Shown piece by piece: positions 53,999-61,975 of a stretch of DNA of 64,000 nt. This stretch comes from Sphingobacterium thalpophilum (GTDB lineage: Bacteria; Bacteroidota; Bacteroidia; Sphingobacteriales; Sphingobacteriaceae). The stretch's first letter is position 1; every line of letters begins with the position of its first letter. The translations under genes and the position numbers were made by a program. The DNA lies in contig CAMCTU010000001.1 of the NCBI GenBank assembly GCA_945878525.1, forward strand, positions 1 to 64,000, read 5' to 3'. The notes under the pieces were generated by a model. It was given only the letters and a program-made list of their open reading frames with translations, was not told the DNA's origin and did not search any database.

Positions 53999-54817
53999 TT
54001 ATTTCCCAATCTGGTTGAAATAATCCAATGCTTTACTCACACTGCCCTGTTCTATAAGCAATTGTTTAGCTTCGGTGTATACTGTGATTCCAGTATTTTT
54101 CATAAGCATTTTCACTGCTCTGTCAACAATTTTATCATTGATCAGCTTTACATTAACCATCTGATTATCAAGTACTCTGCCAAGTTTGATCATGGTAGTC
54201 GTGCTGATCATATCAAAGATCATTTTTTGTGCAGTCCCACATTTCATTCGGGTACTTCCGGTAACAAATTCGGGTCCCGTGATCACTTCAACGGGAATAT
54301 CAGCCTGTTGCGCAATTGGAGATCCAGGATTACTTACAATGCAGGCGGTGGTGATTCCCTGTTTTTTGCATTCTTTTAATGCTGACAAAACAAATGGGGT
54401 AGTACCACTGGCCGAAATACCAATCACAATATCTTTTGTTGATACTTTTTCGTTTTGCAGCATCTGCCAAGCAGCATTAACATCATCTTCCTTTTCTTCC
54501 AAAGCTTCAATCAGATGCTCCTTTCCTCCGGCAAGAATTACATTGAAAAGCCCGGTAGAAACCCCAAAAGTTGTTGGCAATTCAATTATGTCAAGAACGG
54601 ACAATCGTCCTCCACTACCTGCTCCAACATAAAATAATCTTCCACCTTGTTCAATCTTAGATACAATTGTACTAATCAAGATATTCAGTTCGGGCAAAGC
54701 CCTTTCAATGGCCAGTGCAACTATTTTATCTTCTTTATTCAGATTTGATGTAAGTTCTTCCACAGACATTTTCTCCAAATGCCTGTACTTTGATGATTCT
54801 TCAGTAATTCTTGTCAT
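53999..54817 (-). CDS. murQ: N-acetylmuramic acid 6-phosphate etherase
   Basis: Cleaves the D-lactyl ether of MurNAc-6-phosphate to GlcNAc-6-phosphate in cell-wall recycling or MurNAc use; cytoplasmic SIS-domain protein, 272 aa. Visible: TEESSKYRHLEKMSVEELTS at the start, GRLFYVGAGSGGRLSVLD (sugar-phosphate loop), ELPTTFGV, IGISASGTTPFVLSAL and GSTRMKCGTAQKM, all diagnostic. It lies on the minus strand between + strand island genes, convergent with the large lyase gene. No MurNAc kinase or transporter is beside it, and no operator is seen upstream. In Bacteroidota murQ is often found alone. Confidence 0.94.
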   Translation of the reverse strand: MTRITEESSKYRHLEKMSVEELTSNLNKEDKIVALAIERALPELNILISTIVSKIEQGGRLFYVGAGSGGRLSVLDIIELPTTFGVSTGLFNVILAGGKEHLIEALEEKEDDVNAAWQMLQNEKVSTKDIVIGISASGTTPFVLSALKECKKQGITTACIVSNPGSPIAQQADIPVEVITGPEFVTGSTRMKCGTAQKMIFDMISTTTMIKLGRVLDNQMVNVKLINDKIVDRAVKMLMKNTGITVYTEAKQLLIEQGSVSKALDYFNQIGK

Positions 54818-55023
54818 ATTTATTTTAAGGATGTTTCAATATCCCTTTTTTGTATTTGATTATCGTTTATAATTCAATAATACGAATATTTCAGTCAACA
54901 TCATTTAGCATTTAAATTGCTTTATTCATTATACAATTCTTTCTCAAACCTTAAATTTAGTGATTTTATATAGTGCTGATGGGATACTATTCAATGAAAT
55001 TTAATTAATGCAAAAAGAAGGTT

Positions 55024-55047
55024 TACCCGTGTAAGTACCCGTGTAAA
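55024..55047. promoter_or_regulatory. LacI-type operator, site 6, inside a 12-bp tandem repeat
   Basis: The core CGTGTAAGTACCCG is at 55028-55041. The surrounding bases form a direct repeat, TACCCGTGTAAG then TACCCGTGTAAA, so half-sites recur on both sides. It lies about 60 bp before the amidohydrolase ATG at 55093. Different layout from the other seven sites; possibly more than one dimer binds. Confidence 0.65.
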
Positions 55048-55092
55048 AGTCTTAACTTGGATTTTTGAATTGAATTCCCGTAAAAATTATTT

Positions 55093-56046
55093 ATGTCAGA
55101 ATATATTAACCGCAGAAAATTTGTTAGCAGAACTGCACTATCTGCCGCCGGACTCCTGGTATCTGAACATGTTATGGGCATATCCCGGTCTGGTAGCTCA
55201 GAGGGCGCCACGAGTTTTGAAACTCCGGGCTCAACTTACAATCTGATGAAGGATGTGATGAAATACCGAAAACTAGACTCACACGTGCATGCACACCTAT
55301 TTGATGGGGGACCAGAAGGAAATGTTTCCTTTGCCGACCGTTTGGGGATAGATAAGATGTATATTTCTTTACCGGCATACAGTAGTGAAGGAACGCCCAA
55401 AGAATTCAGGTCCTACAATGATTTAATGCTTAAATGCATGAAGCAATATCCGGACCGCTTGATCGGACAGTTTACTCTGAACGCGATTTTTCAAAAAGAT
55501 TCATTGGAAGAAATAAAACGCTGTGTAGATCTGGGTATGGTAGGATTAAAAGTATATACCCAGTTAAAAATCAACGATCCATTGTTCTACCCGATCATAG
55601 AAAAGATGATTGATTTAAAGATGATCATTCATATGCATGCTTATGCCCAACTTGGCCTGGGTGGCTATAGGATGAAGTATAATATTGGGATCAGACCACA
55701 AACATCAATACCTGAAGATTTTGTAGAAATCGCTCAGAAGTACCCAGAAGCTATGTTCCAGTATGCACATATTGGAGGAGGGGGTGACTGGGAATATGCC
55801 TGTAAAATGTTTGCTAAATACCCCAATATTTATGTGGATACCTCAGGGAGTAATAATGCCGAGAACATGATCGATTTTGCGGTGAAATGCCTGGGAGAAG
55901 ATCGCCTTTTCTTTGGATCAGATAATTGCTATTACCAGAGCGTTGGAAAGATACTGGCTTCAAATCTCAGTGAAAATCAGAAGAAAAAGGTCTTTTTTGA
56001 TAATTACAATACTATTTTAAAAAAATCAGGAAGAAATGTTGATTGA
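55093..56046 (+). CDS. Tat-exported amidohydrolase-family protein
   Basis: 317 aa with Tat-like signal (INRRKFVSRTALSAAGLLV). Amidohydrolase_2 features: RKLDSHVHAHLFDGG (metal HxH), MVGLKVYTQLKIND, LKMIIHMHAY (His), MFQYAHIGGGGDW (His), and DRLFFGSDNCYY (Asp). Metal site looks complete. Operator site 6 lies in front. It overlaps the next gene, a second amidohydrolase-like protein, by 11 bp, so they are translated together and may form a heteromer. Confidence 0.85.
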   Translation: MSEYINRRKFVSRTALSAAGLLVSEHVMGISRSGSSEGATSFETPGSTYNLMKDVMKYRKLDSHVHAHLFDGGPEGNVSFADRLGIDKMYISLPAYSSEGTPKEFRSYNDLMLKCMKQYPDRLIGQFTLNAIFQKDSLEEIKRCVDLGMVGLKVYTQLKINDPLFYPIIEKMIDLKMIIHMHAYAQLGLGGYRMKYNIGIRPQTSIPEDFVEIAQKYPEAMFQYAHIGGGGDWEYACKMFAKYPNIYVDTSGSNNAENMIDFAVKCLGEDRLFFGSDNCYYQSVGKILASNLSENQKKKVFFDNYNTILKKSGRNVD

Positions 56047-56842
56047 TATTAATGCATATGTCGGTCACTGGCCATTTATGCAGCTTAAGTATAATACCTG
56101 TGATGCCCTTCTTGAACGAATGAGCAAATTTGGAGTGGATATTTCGGTAATCAGTAACCTGAATGGAATTTTTTATAAAAATACACAGTCGGCAAACGAA
56201 GAATTGTTCGAAGAGATCAAATCAAAAGCAAAATTTCGTGATCGCTTTATTCCATTTGCAGTCATCAACCCAATTTATGCCGGCTGGCGTGATGATCTGG
56301 ATGTATGTATTAACAAATATGGGTTTAAAGGAGTTAGAATCTATCCAAAATACCATGATTTCGAAATTCTGGACACGGCATGTATTGAACTGGTAAAGCG
56401 GGTTCGCGATTATGCATTACCAGTTGCTTTTAATTTCAGGATGGTCGATAGCCGGCAACGTTCTTGGATCGACACTTCTTATGTTAAGGATAATGTAATC
56501 AGGGAATGGAATCTCAAGAATATTCTGCCAATAATAAAAGCTGTTCCAGATGCGAAATACATGGTTCTGAACTTTGCCAATGCAGCAACACTTAATGCTG
56601 AGGAGTTGGCACTGATTAAGAACACAGATTTGTTATTTGATACTTCTGGCAGGACGATAACAAATATGTCTGATTTTTTGAAAAACTATGGATATGATAA
56701 GTTTGCATTTGGTACCCATTCCCCAATTCTGGATTATCTTACCGGATTATTGCGAATAGAATCATTAAGTCCTGGAGAAGCTGATGAACTAATGAAAGAA
56801 ATGCTAAGATCTGGAAATGCTAAAAAATTATTATCTATTTAA
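56036..56842 (+). CDS. Amidohydrolase-like protein lacking the HxH motif
   Basis: 268 aa, no signal peptide, so cytoplasmic as read. Sequence begins LIDINAYVGHWPFMQLKYNT where active paralogues have D-x-H-x-H: the first metal-binding HxH is replaced by NAY. Other family blocks persist (FIPFAVINPIYAGWRDDL, GFKGVRIYPKYHDFEI, KFAFGTHSPI in place of the usual FGTD). It overlaps the Tat-exported partner by 11 bp. Possibly a metal-independent or regulatory subunit, or a different chemistry; the two would sit in different compartments if the partner is exported. Confidence 0.75.
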   Translation: MLIDINAYVGHWPFMQLKYNTCDALLERMSKFGVDISVISNLNGIFYKNTQSANEELFEEIKSKAKFRDRFIPFAVINPIYAGWRDDLDVCINKYGFKGVRIYPKYHDFEILDTACIELVKRVRDYALPVAFNFRMVDSRQRSWIDTSYVKDNVIREWNLKNILPIIKAVPDAKYMVLNFANAATLNAEELALIKNTDLLFDTSGRTITNMSDFLKNYGYDKFAFGTHSPILDYLTGLLRIESLSPGEADELMKEMLRSGNAKKLLSI

Positions 56843-56915
56843 TTGTTAATCAATTATTTATATTACTTAAATAGATTAGTTATTTTATAATTTCCTCTTT
56901 TAAAATTAAAGTATT

Positions 56916-57920
56916 ATGAGACTTTTTTATTTATTGATGTTCTTTTCCTCTGTTCATATAAGTTCATTTGGGCAGGTACAGGAAAGGATTGCAGACTGGG
57001 TTCTTGAAACTCCAAATGCCACATGGCAGGCCAGGGATTCACAGGGTGAGCTGGTTTACAAAAACAAACTATGGATATTTGGAGGCTGGTTCAATTCACA
57101 TGAAGCACCACCGCGAGACGTATGGAGCTCCTCTGATGGTAAAATCTGGAAAAATCATACGAATTCTGCACCATGGATACATAGCGACCTGTCGATGTCA
57201 ATTACATTCAAAAATAAAATGTTTATGATGGGAGGCTGGTACAATGGACGTCTTAAGGGCCATTCAGCAAGTAATAAGGTATGGACCTCCAAAAATGGGA
57301 TTAACTGGAAGCTTGAAACCAATCAGGCAGCCTGGTCACCGAGAATAGCCGCTGCTATAGTAGAATTTAAGGGAAAAATTTGGTTGCTTGGTGGTACTGA
57401 GAACTACTATTTTGGAGATCAAACCAGTCTTAAGAATGATATCTGGTACACTTCAAATGGTCGGGACTGGAATTTAGCTACTGCTGATGCAGGCTGGTCG
57501 CCCAGGGCATATCATCAGGCTGCTGTTTTGAACGGAAAAATTTATGTCTTTGGGGGCGGGAATTACGTTCCAGACTATCATGCTAAAAATGATGTTTGGA
57601 GCTCTGATGATGGTATTCACTGGACCAAACTGACCAGTGCTGCACCCTGGCATGAGCGATTATGGTTTTCGTCGGTTGTCTATCGCGAGCGGATATGGGT
57701 CATAGCAGGATGGTCAAATAATCCATATAAAAATCATTCAGATGTTTGGAGTAGCAAAGATGGAATTACCTGGGAAGAGTTTAAATCAGAAAAAGTATGG
57801 AAAGGCCGTCATGAACAATCAGCCTTTATATTTCAGGATAAAATATGGATAGCAGGAGGTATGACTCCACCATTGGTTAATGATGTTTGGTCATTGAAAC
57901 TTCCGCAGGACTGGAGGTAA
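56916..57920 (+). CDS. Secreted kelch-repeat-like protein
   Basis: 334 aa with signal peptide (FYLLMFFSSVHISSFGQ). It has repeated kelch/galactose-oxidase-type blades of about 55-60 aa: KNKLWIFGGWFNSHE, KNKMFMMGGWYNGRL, KGKIWLLGGTENYYF, NGKIYVFGGGNYVPD, RERIWVIAGWSNNPY, QDKIWIAGGM, each followed by a DVW-S-DG-W-K segment. Six blades suggest a complete propeller. Bacterial members include sialic-acid mutarotase-like and lectin-like proteins; function here is unknown. It follows the amidohydrolase pair by 73 bp. Confidence 0.82.
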   Translation: MRLFYLLMFFSSVHISSFGQVQERIADWVLETPNATWQARDSQGELVYKNKLWIFGGWFNSHEAPPRDVWSSSDGKIWKNHTNSAPWIHSDLSMSITFKNKMFMMGGWYNGRLKGHSASNKVWTSKNGINWKLETNQAAWSPRIAAAIVEFKGKIWLLGGTENYYFGDQTSLKNDIWYTSNGRDWNLATADAGWSPRAYHQAAVLNGKIYVFGGGNYVPDYHAKNDVWSSDDGIHWTKLTSAAPWHERLWFSSVVYRERIWVIAGWSNNPYKNHSDVWSSKDGITWEEFKSEKVWKGRHEQSAFIFQDKIWIAGGMTPPLVNDVWSLKLPQDWR

Positions 57921-57985
57921 AAGCGCATTAAGCTAAATGTAGAAAGCTCAAAGCCAATATCGAAACATAGAGTACGATGATAATC

Positions 57986-58080
57986 TGATTTTCAATGCAC
58001 CAATATATTACTGGCAACAGGAAATACTCTGACTCAGCAATGGATATGTGATTTTCAATGAACCATTATATTGCTGACAG
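57986..58080. repeat. Imperfect direct repeat, two copies of about 33 bp
   Basis: Copy 1 (57986-58020) and copy 2 (58049-58080) both read TGATTTTCAATG(C/A)ACCA-TATATT-CTG-CA and are 63 bp apart, in the spacer between the convergent kelch and cysteine-hydrolase genes. Non-coding, function unknown. Confidence 0.7.
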
Positions 58081-58102
58081 CAGATAACTGGCAACTAAAT
58101 AA

Positions 58103-59011
58103 TTAAGCTTTTCTGGAAAATCCGCTTGTTATTTCATTTGAAGTCACTGTGTACTGACCATACATTTCAAAAAAGAGCAGAGCTCCATTAGTTTGCAGTA
58201 AACCTGCCTGAGTCTCTCTCGATTCCATACCTGTTGTACAATCGCGAATTACACTTACCTGATATCCCCGATAATTCATTTGTAATACACCGTAATCTCT
58301 GGTGATCATACAAGCATTTGTATTAAATCCAGCAAAGAACAGGAAAAGTATACCTTTTTGTTTACAATACTGGTGCAATTCCTCTCCGTATGCAACAACT
58401 GCTTCATTTTTCAGGGGTAAAACCTTAGGGTGAAAAGTCAGTGGTGCAAGTGCATTACGTTCAGCCTCTTTTGGTGTAAAAGGTCGTCTATAAGCATTAT
58501 ATGGACCACTTAAATTACGAAATTCTTTAGGTGGCCAGCTATCAGGAACTGGTTTTAGTTCGGTCTCTGTCATCAGTTTAACCCAGTTTGGATGTGTTTT
58601 TGCGACTGGGGGTGATGGACAGTGGATTACTTCCATTCCGTATTCTCTACAACTTTTTAATAAAGGAACATATTTTTCATTAATAATCTTTTCTGCCCTT
58701 TCTTCGGGTTCCTTCAGATAATGACGCTGCCATACATCAAGTAAAACAAGCGCACATTGAGAAACCGGAATATTCCAGTCGAGGCTTGCCTGTTTGGTAT
58801 TAAGTTCAAGCCATTCTTCACCTTGATCCACAATCCAGTTATGAAATCTGGGTTTTATATGAAGCTTTTCATTACTGATTGAATGTTCGAGTGAATTCAG
58901 ACTATCTTCTGTAATTGCAGGAATCGTCATTCCAATTCCTAATGCGGTCCCGAGTCCTCCCAATGAGCTTTTTTTAATAAAATCGCGTCTTGATGTATCT
59001 TTTGCAGCCAT
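58103..59011 (-). CDS. Tat-exported cysteine hydrolase (isochorismatase family)
   Basis: About 302 aa from ATG 59011, with Tat signal (DTSRRDFIKKSSLGGLGTAL). Isochorismatase-like hydrolase fold: ALVLLDVWQRHYLKEP (catalytic Asp), a Lys expected in the central part, and nucleophile Cys in FAGFNTNACMITRDYG. Members hydrolyse amides, ureas or vinyl ethers. It is followed upstream on the same strand by the helical protein at 59069 (57 bp gap), so the two form a minus-strand operon under the divergent operator at 60681. Confidence 0.83.
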   Translation of the reverse strand: MAAKDTSRRDFIKKSSLGGLGTALGIGMTIPAITEDSLNSLEHSISNEKLHIKPRFHNWIVDQGEEWLELNTKQASLDWNIPVSQCALVLLDVWQRHYLKEPEERAEKIINEKYVPLLKSCREYGMEVIHCPSPPVAKTHPNWVKLMTETELKPVPDSWPPKEFRNLSGPYNAYRRPFTPKEAERNALAPLTFHPKVLPLKNEAVVAYGEELHQYCKQKGILFLFFAGFNTNACMITRDYGVLQMNYRGYQVSVIRDCTTGMESRETQAGLLQTNGALLFFEMYGQYTVTSNEITSGFSRKA

Positions 59012-59068
59012 AATTATCAACGATAAAATTGAATTTAATAAATTTCTGGATTAATAGTTATTCCTGCC

Positions 59069-60631
59069 TTATTTAGAAGCTGATGAAATCGCTTTCATTT
59101 TGCGTTCCCACCTTAATAATTCTGCTGTAAATGCAAGATTTTCTTTAGCCCTGTTCAAATAGGTCTTACGGATTTCATAATACACTTCCGGATTATAAGC
59201 CGCCAATTCCAGCCATCCATGAAGAATAGGGAAGTATGCCCCATGGTCGCCACCTTTTCCATCAACAGCCCTTCGAATCCCGCTTCTGTCTGGAAGAATC
59301 ACATTCCTTAACAAGGTATTTGAAAATCTGAGGGCATCCTCTTTAGTAAATACTATTCCGGCGCGGTTGGCAGCAGTTACCATCGCGATATCAAGCACTC
59401 CATGTGAGCTGTCTTCAACATTTGGAGAGCCTTTGTAAATCATAACATTTGAAGAAAGCATATCCTCAGGTTTCCATCCTATGGTAGTCATAGGTTCATA
59501 CCAATAGGTCCATACATATAGATTTGACTCCTGATTATACTGCAAACGATTTTTTAACAGTCTTGCCATCTTTTCAGAGCGTTCCAGATATTCCTTTTTG
59601 CCGGTTAAACGATATAATGCAAGTTGAGAACTTGTATGCATACCTAGAAAATTGATAGGTTGGCCTACATTGTCAGCTGGAAATGATTCACCTCGTTCGC
59701 AGGTTAAATAATAACCCTCACCCTGATTTGGTCCATTTCGCCATAAGCGGGCTGATGCATCAAGATAAGATTCTTCAGCCGCTTTTATAAAGCGTTCAGC
59801 AGCTGGCCTTAGCTCTGTTAATTCACTTTTTTGTTTTACGATTTCGGCCAATCTGAGAAGTGGGTGATAGATGATACCCAGATAACCTGAATAAGCAAGT
59901 GTAATAGGCTCTAAGCTTATACTTTGTGCAATAGGTATAGTAGATCCTGTGACTTTAACTCTGATCAGATTTGATTTAGTATCAGCATAATCTCCCGAAC
60001 GGGTCGAATAAGGCGATAATGGATCATTAACTATTTTTTCAATGAATCTTTCATCATTAGGATTTAGACTCAGATTAAAAAAAGTCTCATTTCTTTTCCA
60101 AAAACTGTTGGTTATCTTAAGATTACAAAGACCAGTTTTTGAATCCGGGATCAGTTCAACAATGGTCAGGTTATTGTTTGCATAAGTTGTGGAGCGAATA
60201 TCTACTGCAATCTTGCCACTTGCATTTAGCAATTTACCTTTTGCAACAACATATTTTAATCCCATGCTCCATGCTGGTCTGATTTTTCCAGAACCATCGC
60301 TTACACCCAGTATATCATCACGATGGGTCAGCATACGATCACCCCGTCGTGCAACCTCCTTCAGATAAGTCGGATCATCTGTAGCTTCATACATATCTAC
60401 AAGTGTTTCAAGTGTAGCAGCTTCGCCCCATGCCAAAGCACTGCCATCCGGTCTGGCATCCCATGGATCTGATTCAGGAAGCTTAGAGATTAGCAAATCT
60501 ACTCTGGCTCGTGATATTTCTATCGAATCTACCCAAAAATCTGGGTGTATTTTTATTTCTGAATTTATCTCATATCCTGAAGCTCGAAATGATATAGTTA
60601 TCAACAGAGAAATAAGGAATATGTTTTTCAT
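59069..60631 (-). CDS. Secreted alpha-helical (alpha/alpha-toroid-like) protein, unknown function
   Basis: 520 aa with Sec signal (MKNIFLISLLITISFRASG). No family recognised with confidence. Helical segments like DPWDARPDGSALAWGEAATL, LVDMYEATDDPTYLKEVARR, GQPINFLGMHTSSQLALYRL and EYLERSEKMARLLKNRLQY, with many Trp/Asp/Glu, suggest a glycoside-hydrolase or lyase toroid (GH88/GH105- or epimerase-like). An Ig-like middle (NNLTIVELIPDSK) is inserted. Candidate role: second-step enzyme on unsaturated oligosaccharides made by the heparinase-like lyases; this is inference. Confidence 0.65.
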   Translation of the reverse strand: MKNIFLISLLITISFRASGYEINSEIKIHPDFWVDSIEISRARVDLLISKLPESDPWDARPDGSALAWGEAATLETLVDMYEATDDPTYLKEVARRGDRMLTHRDDILGVSDGSGKIRPAWSMGLKYVVAKGKLLNASGKIAVDIRSTTYANNNLTIVELIPDSKTGLCNLKITNSFWKRNETFFNLSLNPNDERFIEKIVNDPLSPYSTRSGDYADTKSNLIRVKVTGSTIPIAQSISLEPITLAYSGYLGIIYHPLLRLAEIVKQKSELTELRPAAERFIKAAEESYLDASARLWRNGPNQGEGYYLTCERGESFPADNVGQPINFLGMHTSSQLALYRLTGKKEYLERSEKMARLLKNRLQYNQESNLYVWTYWYEPMTTIGWKPEDMLSSNVMIYKGSPNVEDSSHGVLDIAMVTAANRAGIVFTKEDALRFSNTLLRNVILPDRSGIRRAVDGKGGDHGAYFPILHGWLELAAYNPEVYYEIRKTYLNRAKENLAFTAELLRWERKMKAISSASK

Positions 60632-60680
60632 ATCGGCTAAATTTTGTTTTTGATTGCTAATTTCTTAAATATCTGATAAA

Positions 60681-60694
60681 CGGGTACATTAACG
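60681..60694. promoter_or_regulatory. LacI-type operator, site 7 (divergent, autoregulatory)
   Basis: CGGGTACATTAACG, between the divergent 59069-60631 (-) and the LacI gene at 60801 (+). It can control both directions and would give autoregulation of the regulator. Confidence 0.72.
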
Positions 60695-60800
60695 AATGTA
60701 TTAAAAAAATGAAATGTTTACAATAATTTGATTTGAAAAGCCAGGGATAAAGATTACTATTGTGCAAATAGGTCTCCACAAAGTATTTTTGAAATTTGTC

Positions 60801-61862
60801 ATGAAAAAGCGAGTTAATGAACTTACGGGAGTAAAAGAAATTGCCAGAAGGGCTAATGTTTCAATTGCTACCGTTGACCGCGTGCTTCATAACAGAAAAG
60901 GGGTTTCCAAACAAACCAAGGAAAAGATTCTCGGTATAATTGAGGAATTAAATTACGAGCCTAACCTGCTTGCACAAAGGCTTGCCTCCAGAAAAATCCT
61001 TCGTTTAGCTACCCTGATACCTGGAATTTCAAAGGAAACCAGTTTCTGGGATGCCCCATTGAAAGGCATAGAGCAGGCTGATAAAGAAATCAAGCAGTTT
61101 GGAATTATTATTGATAAATATTTCTACGATCAGAATAAAATTGAATCTTTTGTTGATCAAACAAAGATTATTCTTGAAAGTAACCCTGATGGAATTTTAC
61201 TTGCACCTTCTTTTGTTGAAGAGTCCGTCAGGTTTACAGATAAATGTAGGGAATTGAATATTCCATATGTTCTGATTGATTCAGATCTGCCCAATGGCGA
61301 CAGCCTGAGTTATATCGGGCCAAATCTGTATCATAGCGGCTATCTTGCTGCGCATTTGGTAAGTTACCTTGCTACAAACAATGAGAAAATACTTATAGTA
61401 AATATTTCTAGGGAGATCGACAATCATCACCATATTTTGAAAAAAGAAGAGGGATTTAGGGCCTATTTTGACAAGCATAAAAAGCCAGATAGTATTTTGA
61501 AAATTGATATCAAAGATACTGATCCTAAATCAATTGAAAAGTATTTGAGCAATACCTTTGCTGAGCATAAGGATATCAGGATTGTTTTTGTAACTAATTC
61601 AAGAGTGTCCAAGGTCGCGCATTTTATTGATAACTTTAAAAAGGATGTAATTCTGATAGGGTATGATTTTCTGAAAGAGAATATTGAGTACATGGATAGA
61701 GGAGTTATCGACTTTTTAGTTTGTCAGAAGCCGAAACAGCAGGGTTACATGGGACTAATGTCACTTTATCAGCACCTCGCTTTCTCTTCTCCAATAGAGA
61801 AGATTTATTTTATGCCTATAGATATTCTGACCAAAGAGAACAGTGCATTCTATAGAAATTAG
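60801..61862 (+). CDS. LacI-family transcriptional regulator
   Basis: About 354 aa from ATG 60801; a GTG at 60762 is an alternative start, but the conserved helix-turn-helix begins just after the ATG. N-terminal HTH and hinge: GVKEIARRANVSIATVDRVL, HNRKGVSKQTKEKI, NYEPNLLAQRLASRK. Periplasmic-binding-protein-like ligand domain: NPDGILLAPSF, IPYVLIDSDL, GYLAAHLVSYL, ENIEYMDRGVIDFLVCQKP, with a Peripla_BP_4-type layout (sugar or sugar-derived effector). The only transcription factor in the island; probable master repressor of the CGGGTACGTAMACG sites. Confidence 0.92.
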   Translation: MKKRVNELTGVKEIARRANVSIATVDRVLHNRKGVSKQTKEKILGIIEELNYEPNLLAQRLASRKILRLATLIPGISKETSFWDAPLKGIEQADKEIKQFGIIIDKYFYDQNKIESFVDQTKIILESNPDGILLAPSFVEESVRFTDKCRELNIPYVLIDSDLPNGDSLSYIGPNLYHSGYLAAHLVSYLATNNEKILIVNISREIDNHHHILKKEEGFRAYFDKHKKPDSILKIDIKDTDPKSIEKYLSNTFAEHKDIRIVFVTNSRVSKVAHFIDNFKKDVILIGYDFLKENIEYMDRGVIDFLVCQKPKQQGYMGLMSLYQHLAFSSPIEKIYFMPIDILTKENSAFYRN

Positions 61863-61888
61863 ATTCCCTTCATCTCTGTAAGTTTTAA

Positions 61889-61916
61889 ACCTGCGGGAAT
61901 AAACTCCCTTGCAGGT
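61889..61916 (+). terminator. Hairpin after the LacI gene
   Basis: Stem ACCTGCGGGA / TCCCTTGCAGGT with a TT bulge and short loop, 27 nt after the lacI stop. No good T tract, so a weak terminator or attenuator. Confidence 0.45.
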
Positions 61917-61975
61917 ATATTCATTTAACAACTACCTTTTTTTAAGAAAAATTGATATAAAAAACAGATTAAACC

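Noticed and set aside
54249-54262. CGGGTACTTCCGGT, resembling the island operator
   Set aside because: It lies inside the murQ coding sequence, lacks the terminal CG and the second half-site, and is explained by the conserved GSTRMKCG codons.
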